Shown here one piece after another: positions 17,509 to 23,947 of a DNA stretch of 24,409 nucleotides. The notes under the pieces were generated by a model. That model did not search any database. It saw only the letters and a program-made list of their open reading frames with translations, and had not been told where the DNA came from. The position numbers were made by a program, and so were the translations under genes. This DNA is from a virus, in IMG/VR virus record IMGVR_UViG_3300048589_000284, positions 1 through 24,409 of that record; one strand, given 5' to 3'. The first letter of the stretch is position 1; each line of letters opens with the position of its first letter.

Positions 17509-17822
17509 TGGCTATCTCCGGGCTCGGGCGGGTGATCAGGTACGACGGTGCCTACCAGCGCAAGGTCGGGCTCGGGTGGCTCCGGGGCAGGCTCTGGGTT
17601 CGGGTCGATCGCGGGGCGGGGGAGAACCTCTGGCTGCTGGATTCGATCGGCCAGTTGACGGCGCTCGTCCTGCGCCCGGTCACTCTGGGCCTCCAAAGCC
17701 CGAACGAGAAGGGCCACGTCGCGGCTGTGTTCGTCGCCCATGCGGCACATGATGTAGAGCAGTCCGATCACGGTCAGAAGGTAGACCGCACCAATCCCTG
17801 CGAGCGCAAATTCGATACTCAC
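17505..17822 (-). CDS. Single-span membrane protein upstream of portal, 105 aa
   Basis: The start is GTG 17822, behind a perfect GGAGG, overlapping the upstream TGA as GTGA. Residues 5-27 form one hydrophobic span (FALAGIGAVYLLTVIGLLYIM). A charged helical stretch follows at 29-65 (DVALLVRALEAQSDRAQDERRQLADR), then a Pro/Glu/Asp-rich C-terminus (PNPEPAPEPPEPD). This resembles small membrane-anchored coiled-coil proteins, which in phages include spanin-like and unknown products. It has one span only, and no lysis enzyme lies nearby, so I do not call it a holin. Its stop overlaps the portal start, so the two are probably made together. Confidence 0.75.
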   Translation of the reverse strand: MSIEFALAGIGAVYLLTVIGLLYIMCRMGDEHSRDVALLVRALEAQSDRAQDERRQLADRIQQPEVLPRPAIDPNPEPAPEPPEPDLALVGTVVPDHPPEPGDSQ

Positions 17823-18637
17823 GGTGATCCCTCCACAAGAACGTCGTCAATGGTCACGAAGTTGGCCCCCCACACCTGAAGGTTGCTGACGAAGAACAGT
17901 CTGCCTTTCACGCCGGTCGTCCAGTCGCCCAGCGGGTAGGTGTATTCCGTCCACGACGTAGAGATGCTGGTGGTCAGAGTCCCGAGCGGGTGCGATGCGA
18001 TTTCGCTCTCGCCAACGTCGAGCTCCGACAGGACCACGTACACGCTGTCGGGCAGGGTGCCAACGCGCTTGGCCCAGAACGCAACCTGCGATACGTCTGA
18101 TGCGTCGAAGATCGGGGAAAAGCAAACCGGGGTAGGTGTGGAGTCAACAAACTTGACCTCCAACGCGCCGGGGGCGGTGTGAGGACCAGTGGTCGTGCGG
18201 GTGACTATTCCGTCCACCTGATCCCATCCGGCTACGCCTGCCGCATCCCATGATTCCGCGTACACAGTCGTAATCAGCCCGGTCACGCAGAGCTTGCCGC
18301 TGTCGAACTTGAAGCCCGGGTAGCGGCCGTTGGCGGCGAGGCCATCGTTCACCACGCAGACGCGGCCTTCGTCATCGGTCGGAAGGCCCGGGATCACCGT
18401 GCCCTCTTGCGTGACGGAGCCGGTCGTGACGCAGAGTGCGCCACCAGCGGTACGCAGAAGGCCATCCTGCATAATGCCGCCAGCCTCCGCTACGACCAGT
18501 CGGCCATCAAGGTCTCGCAGGAATCCCTCGCGCCATTGGACACTCCCCGTGTCCGTGGTGACCGAGAGATTTCCGTCTGCGTCCGTGACGAACCCGGGAA
18601 TTACCGTCCCGTAGGTTTCATCGCCCGTGAGGGCCAT
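17819..18637 (-). CDS. Repeat-containing virion protein with beta-sandwich C-terminus, 272 aa
   Basis: Residues 9-120 hold about five degenerate repeats of 20-28 residues built on an aromatic/Gly strand, then D-x-D/E/G-G-x-L/V-x-V. Examples are VIPGFVTDADGNLSVTT, FLRDLDGRLVVAEAG, LLRTAGGALCVTTG, IPGLPTDDEGRVCVVN and YPGFKFDSGKLCVTG. Residues 125-272 look like a jelly-roll or carbohydrate-binding-module-like domain (AESWDAAGVAGWDQVDG, then VSQVAFWAKRVG, SWTEYTYPLGDW, VTIDDVLVEG). The start overlaps the upstream stop as TGATG. It is probably a surface-exposed virion protein such as a head fibre or decoration. Its place before the portal, far from the tail fibres, favours the head. The fold is judged by eye. 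Confidence 0.7.
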   Translation of the reverse strand: MALTGDETYGTVIPGFVTDADGNLSVTTDTGSVQWREGFLRDLDGRLVVAEAGGIMQDGLLRTAGGALCVTTGSVTQEGTVIPGLPTDDEGRVCVVNDGLAANGRYPGFKFDSGKLCVTGLITTVYAESWDAAGVAGWDQVDGIVTRTTTGPHTAPGALEVKFVDSTPTPVCFSPIFDASDVSQVAFWAKRVGTLPDSVYVVLSELDVGESEIASHPLGTLTTSISTSWTEYTYPLGDWTTGVKGRLFFVSNLQVWGANFVTIDDVLVEGSP

Positions 18638-19134
18638 CAGTCACTCGCAGCCGCCGGAACCTCGGTCGCAAGCTTGACACGGCCCTTCTTGGTCTTGCGC
18701 TTGCGGAGACCGGAGATGATTTCCTCATGCGAATCCGGGCCTCGCAGCTGCGGACGACCAGCCGGGCGCTTGACGGGTGAGTCGATCAGGGTGCCAACGG
18801 TGTGGGAGAGGTCGCTGATTGCGCGATCCTTCTCCTGAACCTCGGCGTCCTTCTGGTCGCAGTGAGCCTCGAGAGCCGCAACGTGCTCCTTGAGGTTCTC
18901 CACGTCCTGAAGGCCAAGGTGATTGGCGGCTTCGCGGACGCAGAGCTCGCAAATCACGATCTTCTCGATGTAGACGCCCGTTTCGGACTCGGGACGGTCA
19001 GGGTCTTTTACAACGGGCCCGTCGTAGGCCGCGTTGAAGTTGATGTACTTCAGCTTCGGGGTGTACGCCGCTGGCGACTGAAGGCAGACGGAGCAGCAGA
19101 CCGGCAGGTCGTTTTCATGCGCGATGGAAGACAT
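18637..19134 (-). CDS. Four-cysteine (zinc-ribbon-like) coiled-coil protein, 165 aa
   Basis: Two CxxC pairs stand at Cys14/Cys17 (CCSVC) and Cys62/Cys65 (ICELC), a spacing consistent with a zinc-binding domain. Residues about 75-115 form a coiled coil (NLKEHVAALEAHCDQKDAEV). The C-terminus is basic with an RPAGRP motif near 122, an AT-hook-like or other minor-groove-contact motif, and KRKTKKGRVK. Its ATG and stop overlap both neighbours as TGATG. A DNA- or RNA-binding regulator or packaging accessory is possible. The zinc site is a prediction from cysteine spacing. Confidence 0.72.
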   Translation of the reverse strand: MSSIAHENDLPVCCSVCLQSPAAYTPKLKYINFNAAYDGPVVKDPDRPESETGVYIEKIVICELCVREAANHLGLQDVENLKEHVAALEAHCDQKDAEVQEKDRAISDLSHTVGTLIDSPVKRPAGRPQLRGPDSHEEIISGLRKRKTKKGRVKLATEVPAAASD

Positions 19135-19451
19135 CAGCGAAGGCTTGCCCTTCTCGGAAACTTCTTGGCTGGGCTCTTGAGCTTCTTTGCCGACATGCTC
19201 TGCTTGGGCTGGAACGAGCCCCAGTAGTTGCTCGCCTGACCCTTGTTGGCGACCTGCTGGCGAGCGAGCGCCTTGATGCGCTCGGAGCGGAGGGCCGGGG
19301 TGCTCTGGATCGTCTGAAGGGGGCCGGTAGCCCGGCCTGACGACATCCCCTTGGCCTTGATGCGCTTGCCCGACAGGGACCTGCGGACACGGCCCGGGCC
19401 TCGCGGCATCGGGGCGGACGGAGGGCGGTTAGGTCGGAAGGTCCCGGGCAT
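19134..19451 (-). CDS. Small very basic protein, 105 aa
   Basis: The product is rich in Arg, Lys, Pro, Ser and Gly (MPGTFRPNRPPSAPMPRGPG, RVRRSLSGKRIKAKG) and ends LKSPAKKFPRRASLR. It has no hydrophobic core and almost no acidic residues, so it is probably disordered and binds nucleic acid or an acidic partner. It is linked by TGATG overlaps to the genes on both sides. Coding status rests on the tight packing with both neighbours and on its clean composition. No family was recognised. Confidence 0.65.
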   Translation of the reverse strand: MPGTFRPNRPPSAPMPRGPGRVRRSLSGKRIKAKGMSSGRATGPLQTIQSTPALRSERIKALARQQVANKGQASNYWGSFQPKQSMSAKKLKSPAKKFPRRASLR

Positions 19452-19681
19452 CAGGTGATGATGAACTCGTAGCGTCCACCAGCAGGGACCTTGTCGGCCT
19501 GAACGGTGCCGAGGGTCTGGATTGCGTCGAAGATGAGGGCCGGGTTGATGTCTACGCCGTCAAAGACGAGCGAGATATGGACCTCTCCGCGCTTCTCGTT
19601 GCGGACTGGATTCTGGTTGGTGTCGTCCATCATGGTCTGACACTGGGCCTGCGTGTAGACGGCTTGCGTGGTAGCTGGCAT
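19451..19681 (-). CDS. Hypothetical small protein, 76 aa
   Basis: This ATG-started gene begins 17 bases after the stop of the 468-residue gene. It begins MPATTQAVYTQAQCQTMMDD, probably one helix, and continues with strands EVHISLVFDGVDINPALIFDAIQ and GGRYEFIIT, giving a compact mixed fold. The stop overlaps the next start as TGATG. I do not recognise it. It could be a small head or packaging accessory, judging only by its place between terminase and portal. Confidence 0.7.
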   Translation of the reverse strand: MPATTQAVYTQAQCQTMMDDTNQNPVRNEKRGEVHISLVFDGVDINPALIFDAIQTLGTVQADKVPAGGRYEFIIT

Positions 19682-19698
19682 GACTGAATAATACTCGC

Positions 19699-21105
19699 TC
19701 AGAACGATGCCGCGAGCATTTTCTTCGCCCGGGCCATTTCAAGTAGCTTCTCTTCCACGCTCTGCGGGGATGCATCGGCGTAGTCACCCGCAAACTGCTC
19801 CCAGATGCCCGAGGCCCCGGCTGACACCGCACCGGCTTCGAGGCGCTGGCGCTGAACCTTGGGCATTGCCCCGCCTTTTGTGTGCCCGGGGTATCCCAAC
19901 GGACCCTGCACCTTGGTCAGTATGTCGAGCCCCTTGTCAACCCGCTTGTTCTTCTTGACAAGCTTCTGAATGTCTTCCTCCGCGCCGCGCAGGAGATTGT
20001 CGTACGACTCCCAGAGAATCTCACTCTCGTTGGAGTCCAGCCACTCGCGGGTATCGTCCGACACGTCGTCGCCGTAGGCCCACTGGTCGTGCTCGGTTGA
20101 ACCGACCTCTTCCCTGAAGTTCCGGAGCTTCGTGCGCGTTCTCTTGATCGCGTCTTCGTACTTCTTCTCCACTTTTTCGTAGCCGTATGGTTTCCACGTT
20201 GTCTGCCAGTCCGTGGCCGGGCCGTGTCCCGTGGGATCGGGCTGGTGCTTGAACTGAGGCAGATATAGCTCCCTCACGCGCTCCTTGACCGCGTAATCCT
20301 CCAAGTGCCCACCGTACATGCGCCATGGGTCGGGGAGGTCGGCAATGGTGTGACGATCGTCGCCGACGCGGCGGTAAGGGCGCTCCATGCGCTTACGTTC
20401 GATCCAACGGTTGGTCGCTGGACCGAGGCGCGTGGCCTTTCCGCGTTTCTTTGGCCCTTCGTTGATCGCCTTGGCGACTATCTTGGCCAGTTTCTCTTGC
20501 TCGGTAGCTTCGGTGAGGCCTACCTTGGCGGCGACCCTAGCCCCGGCCTTGGCGATCGCTGGCCCGATGGCCGAACCAGCCCGGGCCGCCTTGATGGGCG
20601 CACCAGCGACAGGAATGAACATCGAGAGGCCCTCGGCGAAGTTGACCAGCCGGTCGCCGGTCCCTTGGTCCAGTAGCCCCCCCGATGTCCGGCCTGCTTT
20701 GCGGAAGGCGGCCTCTCGGCGGTTCTTCTTGCCGATCGACTTGAACTCCTGCCGCTGGGTCTTCTTGGCGCTCGGCGTAACGCGGTTTCTGAGCAGGGGG
20801 TCCGGCTTGGAGGCCTTGGCGATCGACTCGGCGAGGCTGACCGTCTTAGGCTTGGCCTCTTTCTTGGTTTTGGGTTCTTCCGCCTTGCGCTGCTTTTTCA
20901 GCTTGCTCGTGGCGGTCTGGGTCGGGGCCTTCGAGGTCGACGTGGAGCCGGACGACCCGGCGTAGCCGGATTCGACGACGGACGTGGACGGCTGCGCGGT
21001 AGGAGTGACCGTATAGTCGCCGCCAGCCGACGTCCCTTGAAGCGATTCCCATTCCTTGCGGCGCGGATCATCCTTGCCAATGTATCCGTGCGCTGGTCCG
21101 GGCAT
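19699..21105 (-). CDS. Large helical protein with membrane-active-looking segment, 468 aa
   Basis: This follows the terminase gene by 9 bases, with a weak ribosome site. Residues 24-68 are Ser/Thr/Gly/Ala-rich; 69-90 are Lys/Glu-rich. Residues 159-196 form a Gly/Ala/Lys hydrophobic helix that begins LSMFIPVAG, nearly the same as LSMIPVAG in the giant protein. The rest is helical and charged, with a tryptophan/tyrosine-rich part (DWQTTWKPYGYEKVEKKYED near 306) and a coiled coil near 380-400. No enzyme motif was seen. The shared segment suggests a second virion protein that meets the host membrane, or a pilot or head-internal protein. That is inference. Confidence 0.75.
   Translation of the reverse strand: MPGPAHGYIGKDDPRRKEWESLQGTSAGGDYTVTPTAQPSTSVVESGYAGSSGSTSTSKAPTQTATSKLKKQRKAEEPKTKKEAKPKTVSLAESIAKASKPDPLLRNRVTPSAKKTQRQEFKSIGKKNRREAAFRKAGRTSGGLLDQGTGDRLVNFAEGLSMFIPVAGAPIKAARAGSAIGPAIAKAGARVAAKVGLTEATEQEKLAKIVAKAINEGPKKRGKATRLGPATNRWIERKRMERPYRRVGDDRHTIADLPDPWRMYGGHLEDYAVKERVRELYLPQFKHQPDPTGHGPATDWQTTWKPYGYEKVEKKYEDAIKRTRTKLRNFREEVGSTEHDQWAYGDDVSDDTREWLDSNESEILWESYDNLLRGAEEDIQKLVKKNKRVDKGLDILTKVQGPLGYPGHTKGGAMPKVQRQRLEAGAVSAGASGIWEQFAGDYADASPQSVEEKLLEMARAKKMLAASF
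20518..20628 (-). other. Segment encoding the LSM(F)IPVAG Gly/Ala/Lys helix in the 468-aa protein
   Basis: Residues 160-196 read LSMFIPVAG, then an Ala/Gly/Lys/Arg-rich amphipathic stretch (IKAARAGSAIGPAIAKAG). It is close in sequence and layout to residues 426-453 of the giant protein at 4788-4871. Hydrophobic P-V-A-G turns followed by Lys-spaced Ala/Gly helices are known from membrane-interacting segments of secreted toxins and ejection proteins; that comparison is from general knowledge. Confidence 0.5.
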
Positions 21106-21114
21106 GGGTACATT

Positions 21115-22671
21115 CTACGCGAGCAGCGGGGGCCCGGCGGTCATTTCCTCGAGTTCCTCGCGGACGATTCGCTCTAGGTGGGTTTCGTTGTCGGGGATGT
21201 CTTCGTGGGGCAGGTACGGGCGGCTCATCACGGCGTAGCGCCACTGGTCCATCTGGTGGTCGTTGGCCTTGACGGGTTCTTCCTTGCCCTCTGACTCTGT
21301 CTTCGGCGGTTTCTTCCAGCGGTACTGGCGAATCTCTTTCAGGAAGTTCACGCAGTTGGACGTGACGTGGAAGCGCCCGGAGTCGAGGCGCTCGCGGCAG
21401 CGGTTGATGCCAGCGGTGACTTTCTTCTGGGCGGGGATGGTGACGATGCCGTGGTCGGCGTACTCCATCTGGTCGGAGCGGCCGGTCTGGTTGTTCCGGT
21501 TGGCAGCCGCGGAGTCGATGACGTAGTAGATCGGCTTGAAGCCGTAGGCGGCCTCGACCAGCTGGATTTCGTGGCAAACCTCGCTGATCTTGTGCTCCTT
21601 GAGATGGAGTTCCTCGAACATGACCATGTTGTCGGCCGCGTCGATGTAGTGGAAGCCAACGGCGGTGGCGAAGCGGAAGCCCGGGTCGATCGAGACCACG
21701 ACGTTGACATTGGTGGGCAGGGAGTCGATCGGGTCGATGACGTGGCGCTCGGGATCGAACCGCTTGTAGATCAGGCCGCTCATGGCGACGAACTTGCCCT
21801 TTTTCCGGGCTTCGCGTTCCTCTTCCGAGAGGCCCTCAAGCGCGATTGCCTTCGCGGTCGGGGTCAGCCACGGATTGTCGTCCATGTCGGAGTAGACCAG
21901 CCCCTTCTTGATCAGGACGCCTCCCTCGCCGGGCGACTCCACGATCGAGTAGCCGATGTCGTCTATCTCGGCTTCGACGATGTTGTTCTCGAAGTTGTCG
22001 TAGGTATGGCTGAGTCCCTCGACCGGCGTCATGGAGAAAAGCACCTGCCCTTCCCGCCGCATGACACGGATGCGCGATTCCCGCAGGTGAACGGGTGCGG
22101 GTTCCTCGTCCAAGTGGACCCGGTCGAGCGTAGAGCCGCCCCACTGCTTGCCGTCCTGCTGGTAGGTCTTGAACTGGATGTAGCTCTTGTTCTTGAAGTG
22201 GAGGACGTGGTGCTGGGAGTCGTAGGCGGTCTTCCAAGAGCCCCCGACCAGCTGGTCCATCGGGCACCACTCCTTGAGCTTCTCGAAGACGAAGTCTTCC
22301 AACTCTTCACGGCCCTGACCGCCTATCCGGCAGCGGAACGGAGGCGTGTGCGTCTTGAACCTCTTCAAGTGCTCAGGAACGACATCCCAGTCCACACACT
22401 GAATGATGTCGTCGACCGTACCCGAGGTCGTCTTTCCTGACTGGTTACCGCCCATGTAGGCCACTTCCGGCAGACCCATGGCGACCATCTCGTGGAACTT
22501 GATCTGCTTCTTATGTACGGGACCGAGCCGCGGGTTGTTGTATCTGATCAGCGGGTTCTGTTCGATCGCCGCTTCAAGATTCTTGAGTTCCTCTTCCGCC
22601 TCTTCTCTCAGGTGCGGAGGCAGCCGCTCAAGGCGTCTGCGGTCAATCTTCAGTTTCTTGGGCACGGACAA
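21115..22671 (-). CDS. terL: Terminase large subunit
   Basis: This is the DNA-packaging ATPase and nuclease. Walker A is GGNQSGKT at 22429-22452, and Walker B is LDRVHLDEEP about 110 residues later. The RNase-H-like nuclease carries VVSIDPGFRFATAVGF, then YYVIDSAAANR, then NDHQMDQWRYAV, supplying the acidic metal ligands. The C-terminus is acidic and helical. The start is unclear: no in-frame ATG occurs before Walker A. TTG 22671 and GTG 22665 sit just before a typical N-terminus (PKKLKIDRRRLERLPPHL). A TTG at 22797 would add 42 atypical, Pro/Ser/Arg-rich residues. None has a good ribosome site. It acts at the portal to cut and translocate DNA. No small-subunit gene was recognised beside it. 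Confidence 0.92.
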   Translation of the reverse strand: MSVPKKLKIDRRRLERLPPHLREEAEEELKNLEAAIEQNPLIRYNNPRLGPVHKKQIKFHEMVAMGLPEVAYMGGNQSGKTTSGTVDDIIQCVDWDVVPEHLKRFKTHTPPFRCRIGGQGREELEDFVFEKLKEWCPMDQLVGGSWKTAYDSQHHVLHFKNKSYIQFKTYQQDGKQWGGSTLDRVHLDEEPAPVHLRESRIRVMRREGQVLFSMTPVEGLSHTYDNFENNIVEAEIDDIGYSIVESPGEGGVLIKKGLVYSDMDDNPWLTPTAKAIALEGLSEEEREARKKGKFVAMSGLIYKRFDPERHVIDPIDSLPTNVNVVVSIDPGFRFATAVGFHYIDAADNMVMFEELHLKEHKISEVCHEIQLVEAAYGFKPIYYVIDSAAANRNNQTGRSDQMEYADHGIVTIPAQKKVTAGINRCRERLDSGRFHVTSNCVNFLKEIRQYRWKKPPKTESEGKEEPVKANDHQMDQWRYAVMSRPYLPHEDIPDNETHLERIVREELEEMTAGPPLLA

Positions 22672-23015
22672 ATGGTAACCGGGAAGACGGGCCCTACTGC
22701 GGGAGGCGCATGGAGGGAGCGGAGGCAGACTGCCCCCTGACAGGGGAACAGTTCTGCGGTCGGCGATGTCAGTCGCGTCAGCAATACGAGAGTTCAAGCG
22801 TGTCCGGGCCCAGCGTTACCACTCACTCTCGCCTGCCAGCCAAAGGCTCTGGGGCGGGTCAAAATCCGGAATGGGAAGTAAGGCCCCTCTGACGGGCGAT
22901 AAAGGTCGTGAGCGGCGCCGTATGGACTGCGTTTCGGCTATGCTTCGTACCAGTACGGATTGGCGTCCGCTAGAGCGTAGCAGAGGCACCCGCCACGTTC
23001 TTCTTACGCAGCAGG
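22672..23015 (-). promoter_or_regulatory. Untranslated region upstream of terminase; probable late-promoter region
   Basis: About 340 bases without a convincing gene on either strand. They lie between the terminators and the first gene of the structural operon, so the late promoter or a long leader should be here. I could not find a convincing -35/-10 pair; a host sigma-70 type promoter is not obvious and a phage-specific one is possible. Small inverted repeats occur, for example CGTACCAGTACG near 22947-22958. The open frames crossing this region have unlikely composition and run through the terminator. Confidence 0.4.
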
Positions 23016-23042
23016 GCCCCCGCAAGGGGGCTTTGTTGTTTC
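23016..23042 (+). terminator. Rho-independent terminator, plus strand
   Basis: The stem GCCCCC / GGGGGC closes on a GCAA tetraloop and is followed by TTTGTTGTTT. On the plus strand this is a textbook intrinsic terminator; on the minus strand no U-run follows. It would stop rightward transcripts, yet no rightward gene is visible upstream. Confidence 0.75.
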
Positions 23043-23046
23043 TCAG

Positions 23047-23077
23047 AACGACAAAGGGCCCCGAAGGGCCCCCTGTC
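23047..23077 (-). terminator. Rho-independent terminator, minus strand
   Basis: In minus-strand RNA a GGGCCC-UUCG-GGGCCC hairpin is followed by UUUGUCGUU. The stem can be lengthened by two G-U pairs and GACA/UGUC. It sits 30 bases after the stop of the 100-residue gene and should end the early operon, separating it from the terminase operon. Confidence 0.78.
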
Positions 23078-23106
23078 AGCGTGACTCGTCCGTCCGAGAT
23101 TCTAGC

Positions 23107-23409
23107 TCACTGGAACTTGGCTTCGGTGAACTTCTCGACCGGCTTGTGCTGCACAACTCGGCTGGTGGGGATGAAGGACCGGGCAGGAACGGCGATGAAG
23201 GTGCCGGACTCGTCGGTCGCTTCCTTGATGGCCTGATGCCGGGTGAAGCCGCTGAACGTGGCAGGCTTCCCGTCCTTGATCCCGCCGACGACGTTGAAGA
23301 CGGGGCCGGGGAACTCTGCCGAGAGCCCCTGCTTGTTCATCTCAAGCACGACGTACTCGGTCGGCTTCTGTTTGGGCTGGCCGTTGATCGGCGCGTCTTC
23401 TGGGTCCAT
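23107..23409 (-). CDS. Hypothetical protein, last gene of the regulatory operon, 100 aa
   Basis: I place the start at ATG 23409 (MDPEDAPINGQPKQ) because an AAAGGA ribosome site lies 8 bases upstream. The frame is open further upstream, but that part overlaps the four-cysteine gene in another frame. The product is a small mixed alpha/beta protein: TEYVVLEMNKQG, then GPVFNVVGGIKDGKP, HQAIKEATDESGTFIAVPARSF and a basic end. I do not recognise it. A terminator follows directly, so it closes the operon. An AT-rich block just upstream may hold its own promoter. Confidence 0.75.
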   Translation of the reverse strand: MDPEDAPINGQPKQKPTEYVVLEMNKQGLSAEFPGPVFNVVGGIKDGKPATFSGFTRHQAIKEATDESGTFIAVPARSFIPTSRVVQHKPVEKFTEAKFQ

Positions 23410-23436
23410 CTGGGGTGTCCTTTCTCTTGGGTTCAC

Positions 23437-23452
23437 TATGTAAAAAATTTTG
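23437..23452 (-). promoter_or_regulatory. AT-rich block upstream of the 100-aa gene, possible promoter
   Basis: An A/T-only tract of 11 bases (TAAAAAATTTT on the plus strand, 23441-23451), next to TACATAGT in minus reading, stands out in GC-rich DNA. It lies about 30-45 bases before the 100-residue gene. It could be a -10 region or an UP-like element. No clear -35 box was found. Confidence 0.25.
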
Positions 23453-23470
23453 AGAGGGGGTGCTGTTTCC

Positions 23471-23620
23471 TCAGGCTCGCATTTCCCGGTCCCTGCGGTC
23501 TTCTCGCAGGCAGTCACGGCACAGATGCTCAGTCCGCGGGGTTCCGGCCGGATTCAGCCCATGAGGCCTCCTGACGACGCTGAGGGACGTCACTTCCCGT
23601 TTACAGCGATCGCAGGTCAC
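23471..23620 (-). CDS. Four-cysteine zinc-finger-like protein, 49 aa
   Basis: The GTG at 23620 overlaps the stop of the upstream gene as GTGA. The product begins MTCDRCKREVTSL and ends near HLCRDCLREDRRDREMRA. Cys3/Cys6 and Cys34/Cys37 form two CxxC knuckles about 27 residues apart, the spacing of small zinc-ribbon or zinc-finger phage proteins. The end is strongly charged. Its position after a ribbon-helix-helix gene suggests a regulatory or nucleic-acid-binding role. The zinc site is inferred from the cysteines, but the cysteine pattern and the stop-start overlap make a chance frame unlikely. Confidence 0.7.
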   Translation of the reverse strand: MTCDRCKREVTSLSVVRRPHGLNPAGTPRTEHLCRDCLREDRRDREMRA

Positions 23621-23793
23621 GACCGGGTGGGGGTGAAGGCACCGGGATCAGGCAGGGAGATGGCCGGGTGGGCCTCGAGCCCAGCAGCAATACGCCGCTG
23701 CCACTCAGCAGCGAAGGCGTTGACCGCATCCTCGTAGGCGCGGGGCTCGTCTTCCTTGATCCTCTGGTCATCTATTTCGACGGTGATCCTCAT
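23617..23793 (-). CDS. Hypothetical small protein, 58 aa
   Basis: I choose ATG 23793 (MRITVEIDDQRI) since AAAGGGG lies 5-8 bases upstream. A longer frame to 23841 would lie wholly inside the ribbon-helix-helix gene. The product starts with a beta strand, then a helix (YEDAVNAFAAEWQRRIAAGLEA) and a Pro-rich tail. It overlaps the end of the ribbon-helix-helix gene by 26 bases and its stop overlaps the next start. A partner of the ribbon-helix-helix protein is possible, as in toxin-antitoxin or repressor pairs, but no toxin signature was seen. Confidence 0.65.
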   Translation of the reverse strand: MRITVEIDDQRIKEDEPRAYEDAVNAFAAEWQRRIAAGLEAHPAISLPDPGAFTPTRS

Positions 23794-23947
23794 GGCTGCC
23801 CCTTTCGGGATTGATTGCCGGTAACGGCTCCGAGGCCTCATTCAGCCTCTCCCGAATCCAGCTGGCCAGCGGTTGCGGTCCTGCGACTTCTTTCCACCTA
23901 GCCATCTCTGCCCGGGAGACCCTGATGTTCAGCTGCTTCTCAAGCAC
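23768..23947 (-). CDS. Ribbon-helix-helix (Arc/MetJ-like) DNA-binding protein, 59 aa
   Basis: The frame opens at GTG 23947, directly beside the 18-base palindrome. The first 12 residues, MLEKQLNIRVSR, give the DNA-reading beta strand. RAEMARWKEVAG forms helix A and PLASWIRERLNEAS helix B, the classic ribbon-helix-helix order. The last 20 residues are a charged tail that overlaps the next gene. There is no ribosome site before the GTG, and the TATACT in the palindrome would place the transcript start only a few bases upstream, so the mRNA may be nearly leaderless. It probably represses its own operon through the palindrome, as such dimers usually do; that is inference. Confidence 0.72.
   Translation of the reverse strand: MLEKQLNIRVSRAEMARWKEVAGPQPLASWIRERLNEASEPLPAINPERGSHEDHRRNR

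Noticed and set aside
17505-17822. Holin call for the small membrane protein
   Set aside because: It has one span, a long proline-rich tail and no endolysin nearby, so the evidence is not enough.
21367-22440. Plus-strand frame of 357 codons
   Set aside because: Antisense to the terminase, whose motifs are unmistakable on the other strand.
22960-23010. Possible tRNA-like folding
   Set aside because: Short stems occur, but there is no GTTCGA-type T-loop, no proper acceptor stem and no 7-base anticodon loop.
22766-23236. Plus-strand frame of 156 codons upstream of terminase
   Set aside because: It runs through both terminators and into the antisense of the 100-residue gene; composition is not protein-like.
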